From contig MNCI01036292.1 in assembly GCA_015680685.1 (NCBI GenBank), positions 104,482 through 168,481 on the forward strand: a DNA stretch of 64,000 nucleotides. The letters run 5' to 3'. The notes beneath the pieces were generated by a model. It was not told the DNA's origin, made no database searches, and worked only from the letters and a program-made list of their open reading frames with translations. A program made the translations under genes and the position numbers. Origin of the DNA: Gnetum montanum. Lineage: Eukaryota; Streptophyta; Gnetopsida; Gnetales; Gnetaceae. This document shows positions 22,330-31,934 of the stretch, one piece after another (within the stretch, counting starts at the first letter, position 1; each line of letters begins with the position of its first letter).

Positions 22330-23660
22330 GATGCTGCTCTTCAATCGATGTCCCCCCATCTGAGTGGAAATTCATGGACATTTGGTAGATGTGTTGTCGG
22401 AGAACCCCCCACGAGTAGTCGTAGTTTATGCCTAGAACAATGTATGGATAGCACCACTCTTGAAGCCATTAACAAGTGCTCTACTTGTGTGCCTAGTCTA
22501 GTTGCCTCTGCCTCTATCTTTCCTCATCCTATTCTCATTCTTGTTGTGCCCACTCCGTCCTCTCGCACTCTCTGCGAGTAGCCTCCTCCTACAATAGCTC
22601 CTCTTGGATTTGGGCATGGAGCTTGTTAGCCAATCAGGCTTGGGTAGCCTCCACTAGCAAAGTTTCTTGCTAAAACAACTCTTGCTCCCATTCCCAGAAA
22701 TGGGTCTCTAGATTAGCCTATGCATGCATGAGGGCTTCGTTCCACTTGGCTTCCCAGTCACGCCTTTCTTCAACACGAGCAGTAGCCATTTCCATGCAGT
22801 GCAACTCTTCATCTCGTAAAACCTCGCATCCCAATGTTGTCCATGGAGATGCATTTGGCATCGTGATAGGGTTGGAAGAACTTGACTCTCAGTGGCCAAC
22901 ACGCTTCCAAGAATAAACCACCATAGGCCTAATCCCTGATGGCCTAGGTAGATTTGACTAGGAGCGCCTAGGCAAGGACAACCCTAAGGGTTCAAGACCC
23001 AGTCCTAGCCTTGCCTCTGGCCACATCCCCGTCACCCCTCGCCAAAGGGCCAAAATAAGCCTAGAATGGCACCCCCTCTTTTGCTATTGTAAAATAGCTA
23101 GAAAAAAGTGAGGTAGGTTTACTGTAATCCCCAACTTCAAACATTTGAGAAATGCAAAGTGGATGCCTTGGAGCTTGGACCCATTTCTAGACTATACAAA
23201 AAATTGGTTCACCAGCTTAGCAGCTTGAGCCTAAATAGGTGATAGGGTAGATTTGAGCACTTGTCGACTCTACGTGCGTGGCACTGGCCTAGTGAAAAAC
23301 ATGTTAGCATCTTGTAGCCCTCAAGTAGTGGGAAAAATGATTTCACCCTTCTCCAAGGCCCCGAGACATTTGTTAATCATAGGTTCCATAAGAATAATTT
23401 TGATGCCTCGAAAAAATGTGCGATCATCCTGATAGTTGGTATAGAAAGCATCATCTGGGAGGGCTGAGTCTCCCACCAGTTGCTGCAGAATGTTGCTCTA
23501 GCTGCAACGCTCCACCATTCCCCATAACTCAGCATTATCCTGGAGTGCCACATAGTCAAGCTCATAGGTTGACATAACCTCCATTGTTGCAACAATTTCT
23601 TTCCACGTAGTTGCAACCCATGAAGCCACCTACACCATGGGGTAGTCGGTGCTATTGGAA
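22330..23660 (-). pseudogene. LINE-2 3' extension, unknown protein with charged helical C-terminus
   Basis: Between zf-RVT and the poly-A tail, where L1 elements normally have only 3' UTR, there is coding-like sequence on the element strand. It includes STYELDYVALQDNAELWGM, LPDDAFYTNYQDDRTFFRGI, LEKGEIIFPTT and FAFLKCLKLGITVNLPHFF, followed by a Glu/Arg-rich, probably coiled-coil segment (VEERRDWEAKW, then IQEELL). The same order recurs in the left piece of LINE-3 (32,806 downward: VRGEIVLPTGYGLQD, FNFLKCLRLGHAINLLQFF). I do not recognise the family. It could be part of ORF2, a third ORF or transduced host sequence carried by both copies. Confidence 0.6.
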
Positions 23661-23769
23661 AACTTTATGGTTGTGGATTTTCCAAACCACCCAGAAAAGC
23701 AAGGTGGCTCAGGAATTGCTTGACAGTGTCAGCGGGGGAGGCTAGCCCATCACGTGCCATGTGGCATGT

Positions 23770-25985
23770 ATCTAAACATATTGAAAGGTGAAATGCAGGA
23801 TGGTCTTGGGTGCATTCTTGCATAGCGGGTAGGTGGTGTCGATATCAAGGTTGCACCTTCATAAATTCATCTATATTGGTGATGCATTACTTTCCAGAAG
23901 CCATAAAAAGACTTTAATTTTCTTAGGCAAATGCCCTTGCCATATCTAATTCCATCCCGGCACTAGTGGATACATGGCTGATAATAGGTAGCATAGCTTG
24001 CATTCCAACCACCCTTGCGACTGCATTTGTAGTGCATGGTTGCAAAGTGTATGCCATGGCCTCTAGTCATGCACCCTTGAATGCCATCAAATGTACTTGG
24101 CATTCATGATCCATATCCACTAGTTTGGCTCTTCATTCTAGCAGGTGAAATGAAGTAGTAGATGTTGTTGACTGAGCATCAGTTTGTCTTCAAATTTTGA
24201 TATCCCAAAACTCCCTACAGTTCGAGGGTGCACAATTTGGTCCTAGCTAACCAGGTGCAATTTGCACCACCCTTTGCCCCCCAACCACACAAAGTGATGT
24301 ATGAGCTTGTCAATAGCATGAGTTATTGCATGTGGGGGGGGGGGGGGGGGGGGGGGGGGGGTGGGGGTGGTGTGGGAGGGTGTAGTAATAGTGGCCATGA
24401 AATGTGTCATTGCAACTAGCATGATTAATGCTAGCATCGAACACCCTTTATGAGTAAGAAAATGGTTCACCCCATTTCCCATCTGAGTCTTGATTTTTTC
24501 CAAAATCATACCCAAGACATACAATGACCCCAATGGAACAGTGAAATGCTCAGGTAGGAGTCTCGAATCATTCTAGAAGGAACCCCTAGGATTTACAAAA
24601 CTCGATCTTTCACCTGAGTGTTTACGTTGAGGAAGTGTGTAGATGACTTTGCATGGTTTATCACCAGGCCAAGCTCAACAGCCATCCAAGTAAGTGCCAG
24701 TTGATGCAACATGCTTGCAGGACCCTAGCCTAATTGAGTAGCATCGTGTCATTTGCATAGTGTTCAGTCAAACATTCCACCCCAGCAATTTTTAGGCCTC
24801 CTATGCCCACAACCTTCTAATAATATTGCAAAAGTTCCATAGTAATAATAAAAAGTAATGGCAAAAGGGGATCCCCCTATTGTAATCCCTTGCCTGGGGA
24901 TGAGAGTCCCCATAGTTGCCCCCCCACATCAAAAGAGAAACTAGCAGAAAATTGTAGGTAAATGCAGAGCTGGATAAAAAATGGGTCAAAGCCTTTTTGC
25001 TGCATAATGGTGGCAAGTGCCTCCCAACTGATCGTATCATATGCCTTGGTGATATCTAATTTGAGGCATAGGAAACTTAGAAAGACAAAGAGAGTGGAAG
25101 ATCTTTTGCATGAGGAGGACTTGGTCTTGCAGGGTTCATCCTTGAACACATCCTGTTTGGTGCTGACTAGTTTGGGCATGAGGGGAGCCAACCTTCACAC
25201 AAGAATCCAAGAGAAAATACAGATCAACATGTTGTAGATCCCAGTGGGTCAAAAATGTTCTAGAGAGGAAGCATCAGCATGTTTGGGAATGCACATGATT
25301 TAGGAGCAGTTGAGCTCATGGTGGACTTGCTTCTTGGACAGCATTAGATTGAAGGCATCCATGATGTTGAGTCCCATAATGTCAAGGAAATGTTTTCAGA
25401 ATTTGAGACTCTAACCATTCGATCTAGGCACCTTCTCTCCAAGCATGGCCCCAACTATTGTTGTTAGCTCCTGCTAGGAAAATAGGATCAGTGGTCTAAG
25501 GTTATCCTCTTCGTCTAGCACTCACGAAACTTGAATAGACATGGGCACTATGGGTTGCTTTGCCTAGATTGTCTCCCAATATCATGCTAATTCTCTGGCC
25601 ACATCCTTTGGATCATCAACGATCTATCCCATGTTAGTCTCCAGCCCATGTCTTTGGCTCCACACACGTGTTTTGGCTACAACAAAGAAGAATTTTATCT
25701 ATCTGTCCCCATCCTTGAGCCATTTGATCTGTGATCTTTGTTTCCAATGGATTTCCTCTTCCAAGTTAAGTGCTTGCATTTGCATCAAAAGGTTTTGTTC
25801 CTCGTCGTGTAGGTTCTTCCTAGCTTCTTATTAGGATTGCACCTGGGCTAGTTGGATTCGAAGGACAGTATGGCCGATCTAGAATGAAAATTTTTCCTCT
25901 ATAGGTTAGGATCAGATAGCCCACTTCAAACGAAGGAGCCCCTCTTGGAGAAAATTCCTAGGATCCCCATGGCTTGGCCTATAGT
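23770..25985 (-). pseudogene. LINE-2 reverse transcriptase and zf-RVT pseudogene
   Basis: RT blocks are LKLDITKAYDTISWEALATI (about 25,005-25,064), SPGKGLQQGDPLLPLLF and EHYANDTMLL with the active site YANDT at 24,745-24,759 (family YADDT; the second Asp is kept, the Ala-Asp pair is Ala-Asn). Further on are HAIDKLIHHFVWLGGKGWCK and KLHLVS, then zf-RVT with PKKIKVFLWLL and PLCKNAPKTILHF (near 23,820-23,945). RT copies element RNA at the nicked target. The frame is broken repeatedly, including by the G homopolymer. Confidence 0.88.
24334..24361. repeat. Run of 28 G within LINE-2
   Basis: A pure G homopolymer followed by TGGGGGTGGTGTGGGAGGG, capable of forming a G-quadruplex. On the LINE strand it encodes poly-Pro inserted between a (M)ATITT segment and AITHAIDKLIHHFVWLGGKGW, where LINE-1 has LVATLPMGVINRVNQIIRNFVW. 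It is therefore an expansion inside ancestral coding sequence. Other G runs lie at 26,323-26,346 and 27,316-27,328. Confidence 0.85.
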
Positions 25986-25989
25986 CTGC

Positions 25990-26781
25990 CTAGATGTCTT
26001 CAACTAAAGGTCATAGCCAGGGCTTGAGCAGCCAAGCTGTTTCAAACCGAAAAGATCGAGAGGCCTGGTTCCTCGAAGGCCCAATGCAACAAATGAGTGA
26101 TTGGTGGTCCAAGGTCCTCTCCTACCCCATAACCTATGCATCCATCCTCAGANNNNNNNNNNNNNNNNNNNNNNNNNNNNNNNNNNNNNNNNNNNNNNNN
26201 NNNNNNNNNNNNNNNNNNNNNNNNNNNNNNNNNNNNNNNNNNNNNNNNNNNNNNNNNNNNNNNNNNNNNNNNNNNNNNNNNNNNNNNNNNNNNNNNNNNN
26301 NNNNNNNNNNNNNNNNNNNNNNGGGGGGGGGGGGGGGGGGGGGGGGTGGAACAACTCGCACTAGAATTTTCCCATGAGTGGAGCCATTGGTTGAAATCCC
26401 CAACCACAAGCCAAGCAAGGCGAGCTTACACAAATGCTACCACTCGTTCTAACTCACATAGTCTCTACTCCCAAACTTGAGCCCCGTAGAAGTTAGTCAG
26501 CCACAGACCCCAGGAGGAAATGTGAATAGTCAGAGCCCACTATGACGAGTCAACTAAGAGCATGTCAAAATGTGCTAGGATAGCCAGGCCCTTGCCTGCC
26601 CCATGCAGGGTTGTAGGTGCACCTTCTAGCCATCCCAATGGAGATGGCAAACTTCTATGTCCTATAGGTTGGTCTCTTGAAGGCATACAATGGCATAGTC
26701 TTCATCATGAACAATCTGTTGTAGGGTATTTCTTTTATAGGGTGTACCCTTTCCCCTACAATTCCATGATAGGAACTTCAT
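25990..26781 (-). pseudogene. LINE-2 AP-type endonuclease pseudogene
   Basis: Starts MKFLSWNCRGKGTPYKRN, then LQETNL, the usual first blocks of the L1 endonuclease that nicks target DNA. The VGDFNQWLHSW motif is at about 26,370-26,407. It runs straight into a 24-base homopolymer and 170 unresolved bases, so the middle of the domain cannot be read. Frames opposite this gap that translate to poly-Gly, poly-Pro or X are meaningless. Confidence 0.75.
26153..26322. other. Assembly gap of 170 N
   Basis: Unresolved bases inside the LINE-2 endonuclease. The gap abuts a run of 24 G (26,323-26,346), so the assembly probably failed at this homopolymer. The true length is unknown. Confidence 0.98.
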
Positions 26782-27261
26782 GTATAATTGGTTGAGCAGC
26801 ATTGGTAGACCTCCCATAGGATCTATTGAAATCCTAAGTCAATGTTCCAATTTGTCTACTCTAGTAGTAGACTTTTAGATGGGTAGCTAGGATGAGCCCC
26901 CTCTTACAATACCGAGCTACATCTAGAATCCTTGGATGGAAGGCAGGCCTCCTTGTGCTTGTGAGATTTTGTGCTTCCTTGGACCACATTAACCCAATCA
27001 CCAAAGAGGGGGAGGGGGAGGAGCACAATTTTGGAGACTGTTGGCTCAACTGATGGCGGAGAAGTTGGAGAAGAGTAGCAAGCCTGCACCTGCCATGACG
27101 GGGAGACTTGATGTAGTGGGGAAGCCCATGGGGGAAGGCAAGGATGGGGATGGGGGTGGCCCCACCAACCATCCCTTGCTCCCAATAGTCATCCAACTCC
27201 CACTATCTCCTAGCTTACAAGTCTTAGACCACATCAACCTTGCTTCCCCATCTCAAGCCCT

Positions 27262-27940
27262 ACAGTTAGGCTCGTGATGCCTGTTCTTTTTGCATAGGGA
27301 GTAGCCCCCCTGAGTGGGGGGGGGGGGGCACTTTTTCCATTGGTTGCTCAACCTCTAAATTTTCAAACTCAACATGGAGCTATTCCTCCCCATCTGGGAG
27401 TTTGAGGACCACCTCCTTGATGAGATCTTTTGGGGATAAGGTCCTCCACATGCGGAAGCAGCCCAAGCCCATTCGCTCCATTGTCTGTGTGACCTTATTG
27501 AAGGCAATGAAATCACTGAAAAAACTTGCAATATGTTTAAGGAAATCTAGGTTCCAAATTTCCCATGGAATCATGGAAACATGCACCCATACTGGGCCAT
27601 GAGCAAACAAATTGGGTTTGTGATACACCCTCGACCGCCAGGGGGTTAGAGCAAGTCCTCTAGTGCCATAAAACCATAGCCCCCCCCCTCCCCCCCCCCA
27701 ATAGGATTGTGTCATGGTCTTCAAGCATCGGAAAAATAAACAAGAGTAGGTCCTCCGACAAGCTTTGCATGTCCACTACCCCAACTCCCCAAACCTCCTT
27801 TGTCCACCGCTGGATAAGGTCCACCCGAGGGTAGGGATGACACGAACTATTCTATTAAACTACATTGCATCATCCTCACTCCCTCTGATGGTGGCCCACT
27901 AACTCAAAGGTGCATGATGCCATCCGAATGGGAGCGTTCC
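27262..27940 (-). pseudogene. LINE-2 ORF1 (DUF4283, zinc knuckle) pseudogene
   Basis: The DUF4283 part is open for more than 110 codons (27,724 to 27,380) with LWFYGTRGLALTPW and GPVWVHVSMIPWEIW, both characteristic of plant LINE ORF1. The domain's inner part is replaced by a Gly run from a C homopolymer. Downstream is a proline- and charge-rich stretch, then a knuckle YSLCKKNRHHEPNC (27,262-27,303) in the CxxCx4Hx4C spacing but with Tyr at the first Cys. The protein would coat element RNA. The 5' limit is approximate because the start codon region is degraded. Confidence 0.75.
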
Positions 27941-28189
27941 TCAATAGTCCCATTTGCTGCCTCAAAGTCCCCCCTAGTACAGCCCCCCCCTCAACAAATC
28001 CCCCAAGGCCTATCACCCACGGGCTGGTTAGTCTGCCATTGCCATGCGTACCGTTACCACCCTCTCAACGTGCACTATAGCTGCTCACTCCATTTGCCTC
28101 ACTAGCTCCGCTCACTCTGTGTGCTCTGCCCATATTCATCCTATATATCTTCATCTTCACTCTCTCTTCCAAATGACAGTTCATACCAA

Positions 28190-28270
28190 TATTCTAACAC
28201 CTTTGATAATGATGACTCATAATTAACAATAGTGTTATTTTTATGGCTTTTATTTTATAGTTTCTTTGTT
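28190..28270 (+). repeat. Repeat family R, copy R3, right part
   Basis: Continues the family after the LINE-2 insertion: CCTTTGATAATGATGACTCAT corresponds to CCTTTGGTAAGGATGATTCAT in R1 and CCTTTGGTGGGTATGATTCAT in R2. Similarity fades after about 80 bp. Confidence 0.65.
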
Positions 28271-28354
28271 TCATTTTACCAGCAGCAAATATGATGGATC
28301 TGTTCTCTATTTTTGGAAACATTATTATGAGAACTTAGATATCTGTTTAAATTC

Positions 28355-28510
28355 GGACTACTACTTAGAGTGATGGTAAGGTGCTTGTTTCTCAAGTTGT
28401 AAGAGTTGGGTTCAAACCTGAGCATAGACACTTGAAAGAGGTTAGGCTCTCACTCACCTTGGTAGGTTGAGCATTGATCCTTTGGGTGATGATCCTTTAG
28501 ATTGGAAGTT
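28355..28510 (+). mobile_element. tRNA-derived SINE-like element
   Basis: AGTGATGGTAAGGT (28,369-28,382) fits an RNA polymerase III A box and GGTTCAAACCT (28,409-28,419) a B box at tRNA-like spacing. The order TAGAGTGATGGTAAGGTGC...TTGGGTTCAAACC resembles heads of plant Au-type SINEs. It does not fold into a complete tRNA. The tail and target-site duplication are not clear. Confidence 0.6.
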
Positions 28511-28518
28511 AAAAGTTA

Positions 28519-28985
28519 ATTTTCTGTTTGCTTAGAAAATAGCCTTGCATTTGTTTTGAAGGATAAATATATCAGAATTCAGTTTTCTTAATGATGATAA
28601 TTATTAGGCAACTTGGCCGCAATTGCATTATCCATGGTTGGCATCCCTCCTGTTGAATCAGTAATGGGACACTCTTGATTTAAAATTTAAAAAGAAAATA
28701 TGATTCATGAAGTTTGGTAGAGAGGTTGCTGTCATGATTATCTAGCTTGGCAGTTTCTGTTTTCTGAAAATAGTCTTGAGTTTGTTTTGAAGCAAAAATC
28801 TATCAGAATTTGGTTTTCTTAATGATGAGAACTAATAAGCCACTTAGCCACCATTGCATTTTCCATAGTTGACATCCTTCATATTGAATTGCTAATGGGG
28901 TGTTTTTCAGTTAAATTTTTTTTAAAGGCAATTCATTAAGTTTTCTAGCAAGGTTGCTGTCATGATTATCTAGCTTGGCGGTTGG
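28519..28985 (+). repeat. Two-unit tandem duplication, unit about 230 bp
   Basis: Landmarks recur in order: TTTGTTTTGAAG, ATCAGAATT, TTTTCTTAATGATGA, CATTGCATT, then GTTGCTGTCATGATTATCTAGC at about 28,724 and 28,948. The units differ by many substitutions, so the duplication is old. No coding content. Confidence 0.75.
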
Positions 28986-28989
28986 ATTG

Positions 28990-30100
28990 ATTTCTTGCTT
29001 TTAAAATTAGGAAAAAGAATATTCCTAAAATTTGATGTTTCATGTTTGGATTAAAGTGCATGGGTTGTTTCTTGAGCAGAGACCATTACTTGTTTTGAAG
29101 TTAGTATGTATCCGTTGCATATAAGTCAAAGTTATTACTTGACGTTGAATTAATAAAACCTCATAATTAGTATTGTTAGCATTGATAAAGATAGGCTAAG
29201 AAGATGTTGTATTTTAAGAGATAGTGTCATCTTGCATGCTGGTTGAAGCAATCTGACATCACTCCCTTGAGCTCTAGCAATTAGGATTTTTTGTTTTCTC
29301 TAATTCTTATCACATAAGTTTTTGGCTGCATTCTATTAATGTCTTTTGTGATTTTCACCATGGCAACATTTTCAACGTGCTTCAGAACATGCTCAACCAT
29401 TTAGACAGAATATAGGTGATTTCATTGACACATAACATTGAAGAGAAATGAAAAGCAATAAGAATTAAAGTTTGGGAAGCCTTACAATGGTGTGTTTAAC
29501 ATGCACCTTTTAACCATAAGTATTCTTACCCAGTATCATTGTGGATAAAAGCCTTAACACTCTAGTGAGACCTTGCATGTTATTTAAGGAATTTTCAATG
29601 AAAAACCGAAATGGATCTATTTTTCACACTCCCTTTAGTGTAATGATTTGTAGATGCATACTATCTCTGGCATTATGAATGATATTCATTGTTCTTTAAA
29701 GCATGTATCCAGATTTTCATTATCACTTGTAACCGAGGCACCATAGATCCTTGGTTTGCAGTCTACCCCAACAGGGGAAAAGAAAAAAAGAACAGAATGT
29801 TTATGGTTGTATTTTCCTGTTTTTAGTGCTTAAAGTATTTATTTGTGATGGCATTGTTCAATATATTTCAAACATTGGGAAAATCAAAATTTGATTCCAT
29901 CATTAGATAGTCAATGCCTCTTCGATGATGCACTCTTAAGAGACTCTGTCATTGCTAATGTATGTCCAAAACGGAGAACTGAGCTACAATTGATATATTA
30001 CAGTTCCTCAGAACATGTGCTTGTCCTCAATTTAATAAAATGTTGGTTTGTTTTGTCTGTGATTTTCATGATCTTGATTTATTAGATAACATTCCTCCCA
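28990..30100. other. Unassigned AT-rich stretch
   Basis: No transposon motif, RNA gene or long open frame is seen. The 64-codon frame near 29,890 is probably chance. Confidence 0.45.
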
Positions 30101-30102
30101 TT

Positions 30103-30183
30103 CTAGCAAAGTTAAATCCACTCTATTGATATGGAAAATCAGAATATGATAAATGGTTACCATGGCTAGCAAAGTTAAATCCA
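30103..30183. repeat. 18-bp direct repeats flanking 45 bp
   Basis: CTAGCAAAGTTAAATCCA occurs exactly at 30,103-30,120 and 30,166-30,183 with 45 bp between. It may be the footprint of a tiny insertion with its target-site duplication, or a local duplication. Confidence 0.8.
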
Positions 30184-30187
30184 TGAT

Positions 30188-30440
30188 TTTTTAAAGAGAT
30201 CAGGTCATGATGTTATAGACAGGAAAATACATATGGGTACAAGAGGGGCTGAGAAATCCCTCAACAAGATGTAGGGGTGGGGCATAATAACATTATCCAT
30301 GAGAACATAACAACTAGATTTGAAACGGCCTGAAGGGCCCCAAAACCCAAAACAGCTATAAAGAAAACACCAAGTAAATAAGCAGAAACAAATAATCCCA
30401 TTAGGCAAGAGGGAGAGTGACAAATACAATTGGGTCTCAT
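30188..30440 (-). mobile_element. Short LINE 3' fragment
   Basis: Begins with a short T run, then AAAGAGATCAGG; the body resembles 18,263-18,430 (GTACAAG...GGGGCTGAGAAATCCCTC versus GTACAAA...CCGGGGAATTCCCCTC). Read on the minus strand it is a 5'-truncated LINE end with a worn tail. Confidence 0.4.
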
Positions 30441-30609
30441 ACCAAAATGAACCTGCTCTATGATTACCCTAACTATCTACAGTTTCACAAAGCCAAAAAC
30501 TTCATTGAAACTGAAACTGAATATTTTACTTATATCTACTGAGATCCCTTGGATCTATTGGATTAGTTTCAGAATTTCTTTTACAGACTTTTATTTTAAA
30601 CTTTATAAC

Positions 30610-30690
30610 TTAGTACTGCTCAATAAAATCAAACCTATGACTTGGGATTACTAAGCCAAGAATCTTACCACTAAGCTAAAACCCCTTAAT
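30610..30690 (-). mobile_element. tRNA-like sequence (SINE head or tRNA pseudogene)
   Basis: On the minus strand TAGCTTAGTGGTAAG (A box, 30,664-30,678) is followed about 28 nt later by GGTTTGATTTT (degenerate B box, 30,625-30,635). Stem pairing is incomplete and the B box lacks the usual CGA, so it is not a working tRNA gene. SINE heads look like this. Confidence 0.5.
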
Positions 30691-30956
30691 GTTTAAGCTT
30701 TTGAAGACCCACCTACTTGCACTATATCTCTTCTAGATGCAAGATGATTGACTGCTACTTGATCATGACTTTAATCTTGTTAAAGAAGAATCTGCAGTTA
30801 TCCCTTAACTCAATGTAAGGATGCTTCTAATTAGAAAGTCATTGTCCCATGGAGCTCCTAAGCATTACCTAATGTTTCCTCCCCATTTCCTCTGTAGTGC
30901 CCCACATTTGCACATGTGACTGTAGTACCCTATTAGATACTTAGACTTTAATTAGC

Positions 30957-31176
30957 TTATAAAATTTTTTGGCATATGTACCTAATACTTCTAAGTAATA
31001 TAAATATTTTTGTTTAGATAACATAAGCAAGCTTACAATTTATTTTTGATTTCTTTCAATTATTTATTATTTCAAGTAATACATATATGGATATTTGTTG
31101 ACAAATAAGCATGACAAAGTGTGTCATTATTTTAGAATTAATGCAATTAGATCTATGTTTTATTTTGAAATTTAGT
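30957..31176 (+). repeat. Repeat family R, copy R4 (left part of R2)
   Basis: Matches the first 180 bp of R1 (CCTAATACTTCTAAGTA, ATAACATAAGCAAGC, TATTATTTCAAGTAAT) and ends AATTTAGT. R2 resumes at 60,545 with AATTGAGT. In R1 these two parts are contiguous, so everything between 31,177 and 60,544 is inserted DNA. Confidence 0.75.
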
Positions 31177-31930
31177 TAGAATAGTTTTAATGTTAAAAAA
31201 TTATTCTTAATTACTTTTGCTATGAATTGTGTAAAATAAGATGAAATGAATTTTAACATTGACAGTGTGCTTCATATTGATGGTTGAAAAGAAAGCGGAC
31301 AAAAGACTCATTTAATAAGGGCCATGTGACTTTCTTAACTGTTGTCATATTCACTCTCAGGTGACCTTCTTGAGTGATGTCATTCTCACACAACCACTTC
31401 CATGTAACTTGCGAGCGTTGTCACTCTCACCTCAACCACTCCTTCATGAGAGCTTGTTTGTCAAAGATGTTATGAATTAAAAAAAAGAAAGATATTTGGG
31501 TTAGTGGGTCCATTAGGTAGACTTTTGTGTCCAAGCCATAGAGTGTCCTTCATCCTATAAATAGAAGGGTGGATTTGCTTTCGAAAAAAAAAACCTTTGT
31601 ACAAGAGAAGGAGACTACACTAGTTTAGGTGAGAAGAGTTGAGGAGAGAAAGAGAGTGGTTGTTCCTTACTTATTCTTAGCAATTTCTTAAACTATCTAG
31701 AGTGTTCTTGGGGCTCATGGGAGGTCAATTTTGTTGCTAGTGTGGGAGGCTTTTATGATTGATTTTTGGGGATTTTCTGGCTAATTCAATGGATTGTTTT
31801 CTCTTAATTTGTGAGAGTATTTTGGTAGCACCTTGGACTTGAAATTTAAAGTTGATTTCTTGAGGCTACTTGTTGGTTAACAAACCAACCATGAGGTATA
31901 TTTATCCTTACCAAATTGACTATTGGTGTA
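31177..31930 (+). other. Promoter-bearing non-coding segment, possibly an LTR remnant
   Basis: Stop-rich and without transposon proteins, but it has TATAAATAG at 31,556-31,564 and a purine-rich stretch after it, as at an LTR promoter and transcript start. It lies where the poly-A end of LINE-3 would be expected, so it may be a later insertion that replaced that end. No partner LTR was found. Confidence 0.3.
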
Positions 31931-31934
31931 TTTG

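Larger units (their letters stand above)
21975..28189 (-). mobile_element. LINE-2: L1-type LINE with unusual 3' extension
   Basis: About 6.2 kb, minus strand. Its boundaries are unusually well supported. The poly-A tail (12 T on the plus strand, 21,975-21,986) is preceded by ATTCTAATAGC and the 5' end is followed by ATTCTAACACC, 9 of 11 bases identical, the expected LINE target-site duplication. Removing the element restores repeat R (R3 left and right parts). Contents in element order: ORF1 with DUF4283 and a degenerate zinc knuckle; ORF2 with endonuclease, RT and zf-RVT; then about 1.3 kb of extra coding-like sequence before the tail. It contains three long G/C homopolymers and a sequencing gap. 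Confidence 0.88.

Noticed and set aside
26042-26480. Long open frames across the N gap, both strands
   Set aside because: They consist mainly of X and poly-Gly/poly-Pro from unresolved bases and the G homopolymer; only the VGDFNQ segment on the minus strand is real LINE sequence.
26861-27277. Overlapping Pro- and Gly-rich frames on both strands
   Set aside because: Low-complexity linker of LINE-2 ORF1; several frames stay open because of composition. None has a domain.
30610-30690. Functional tRNA gene
   Set aside because: B box lacks the conserved core and the stems do not pair fully; better seen as a SINE head or tRNA pseudogene.
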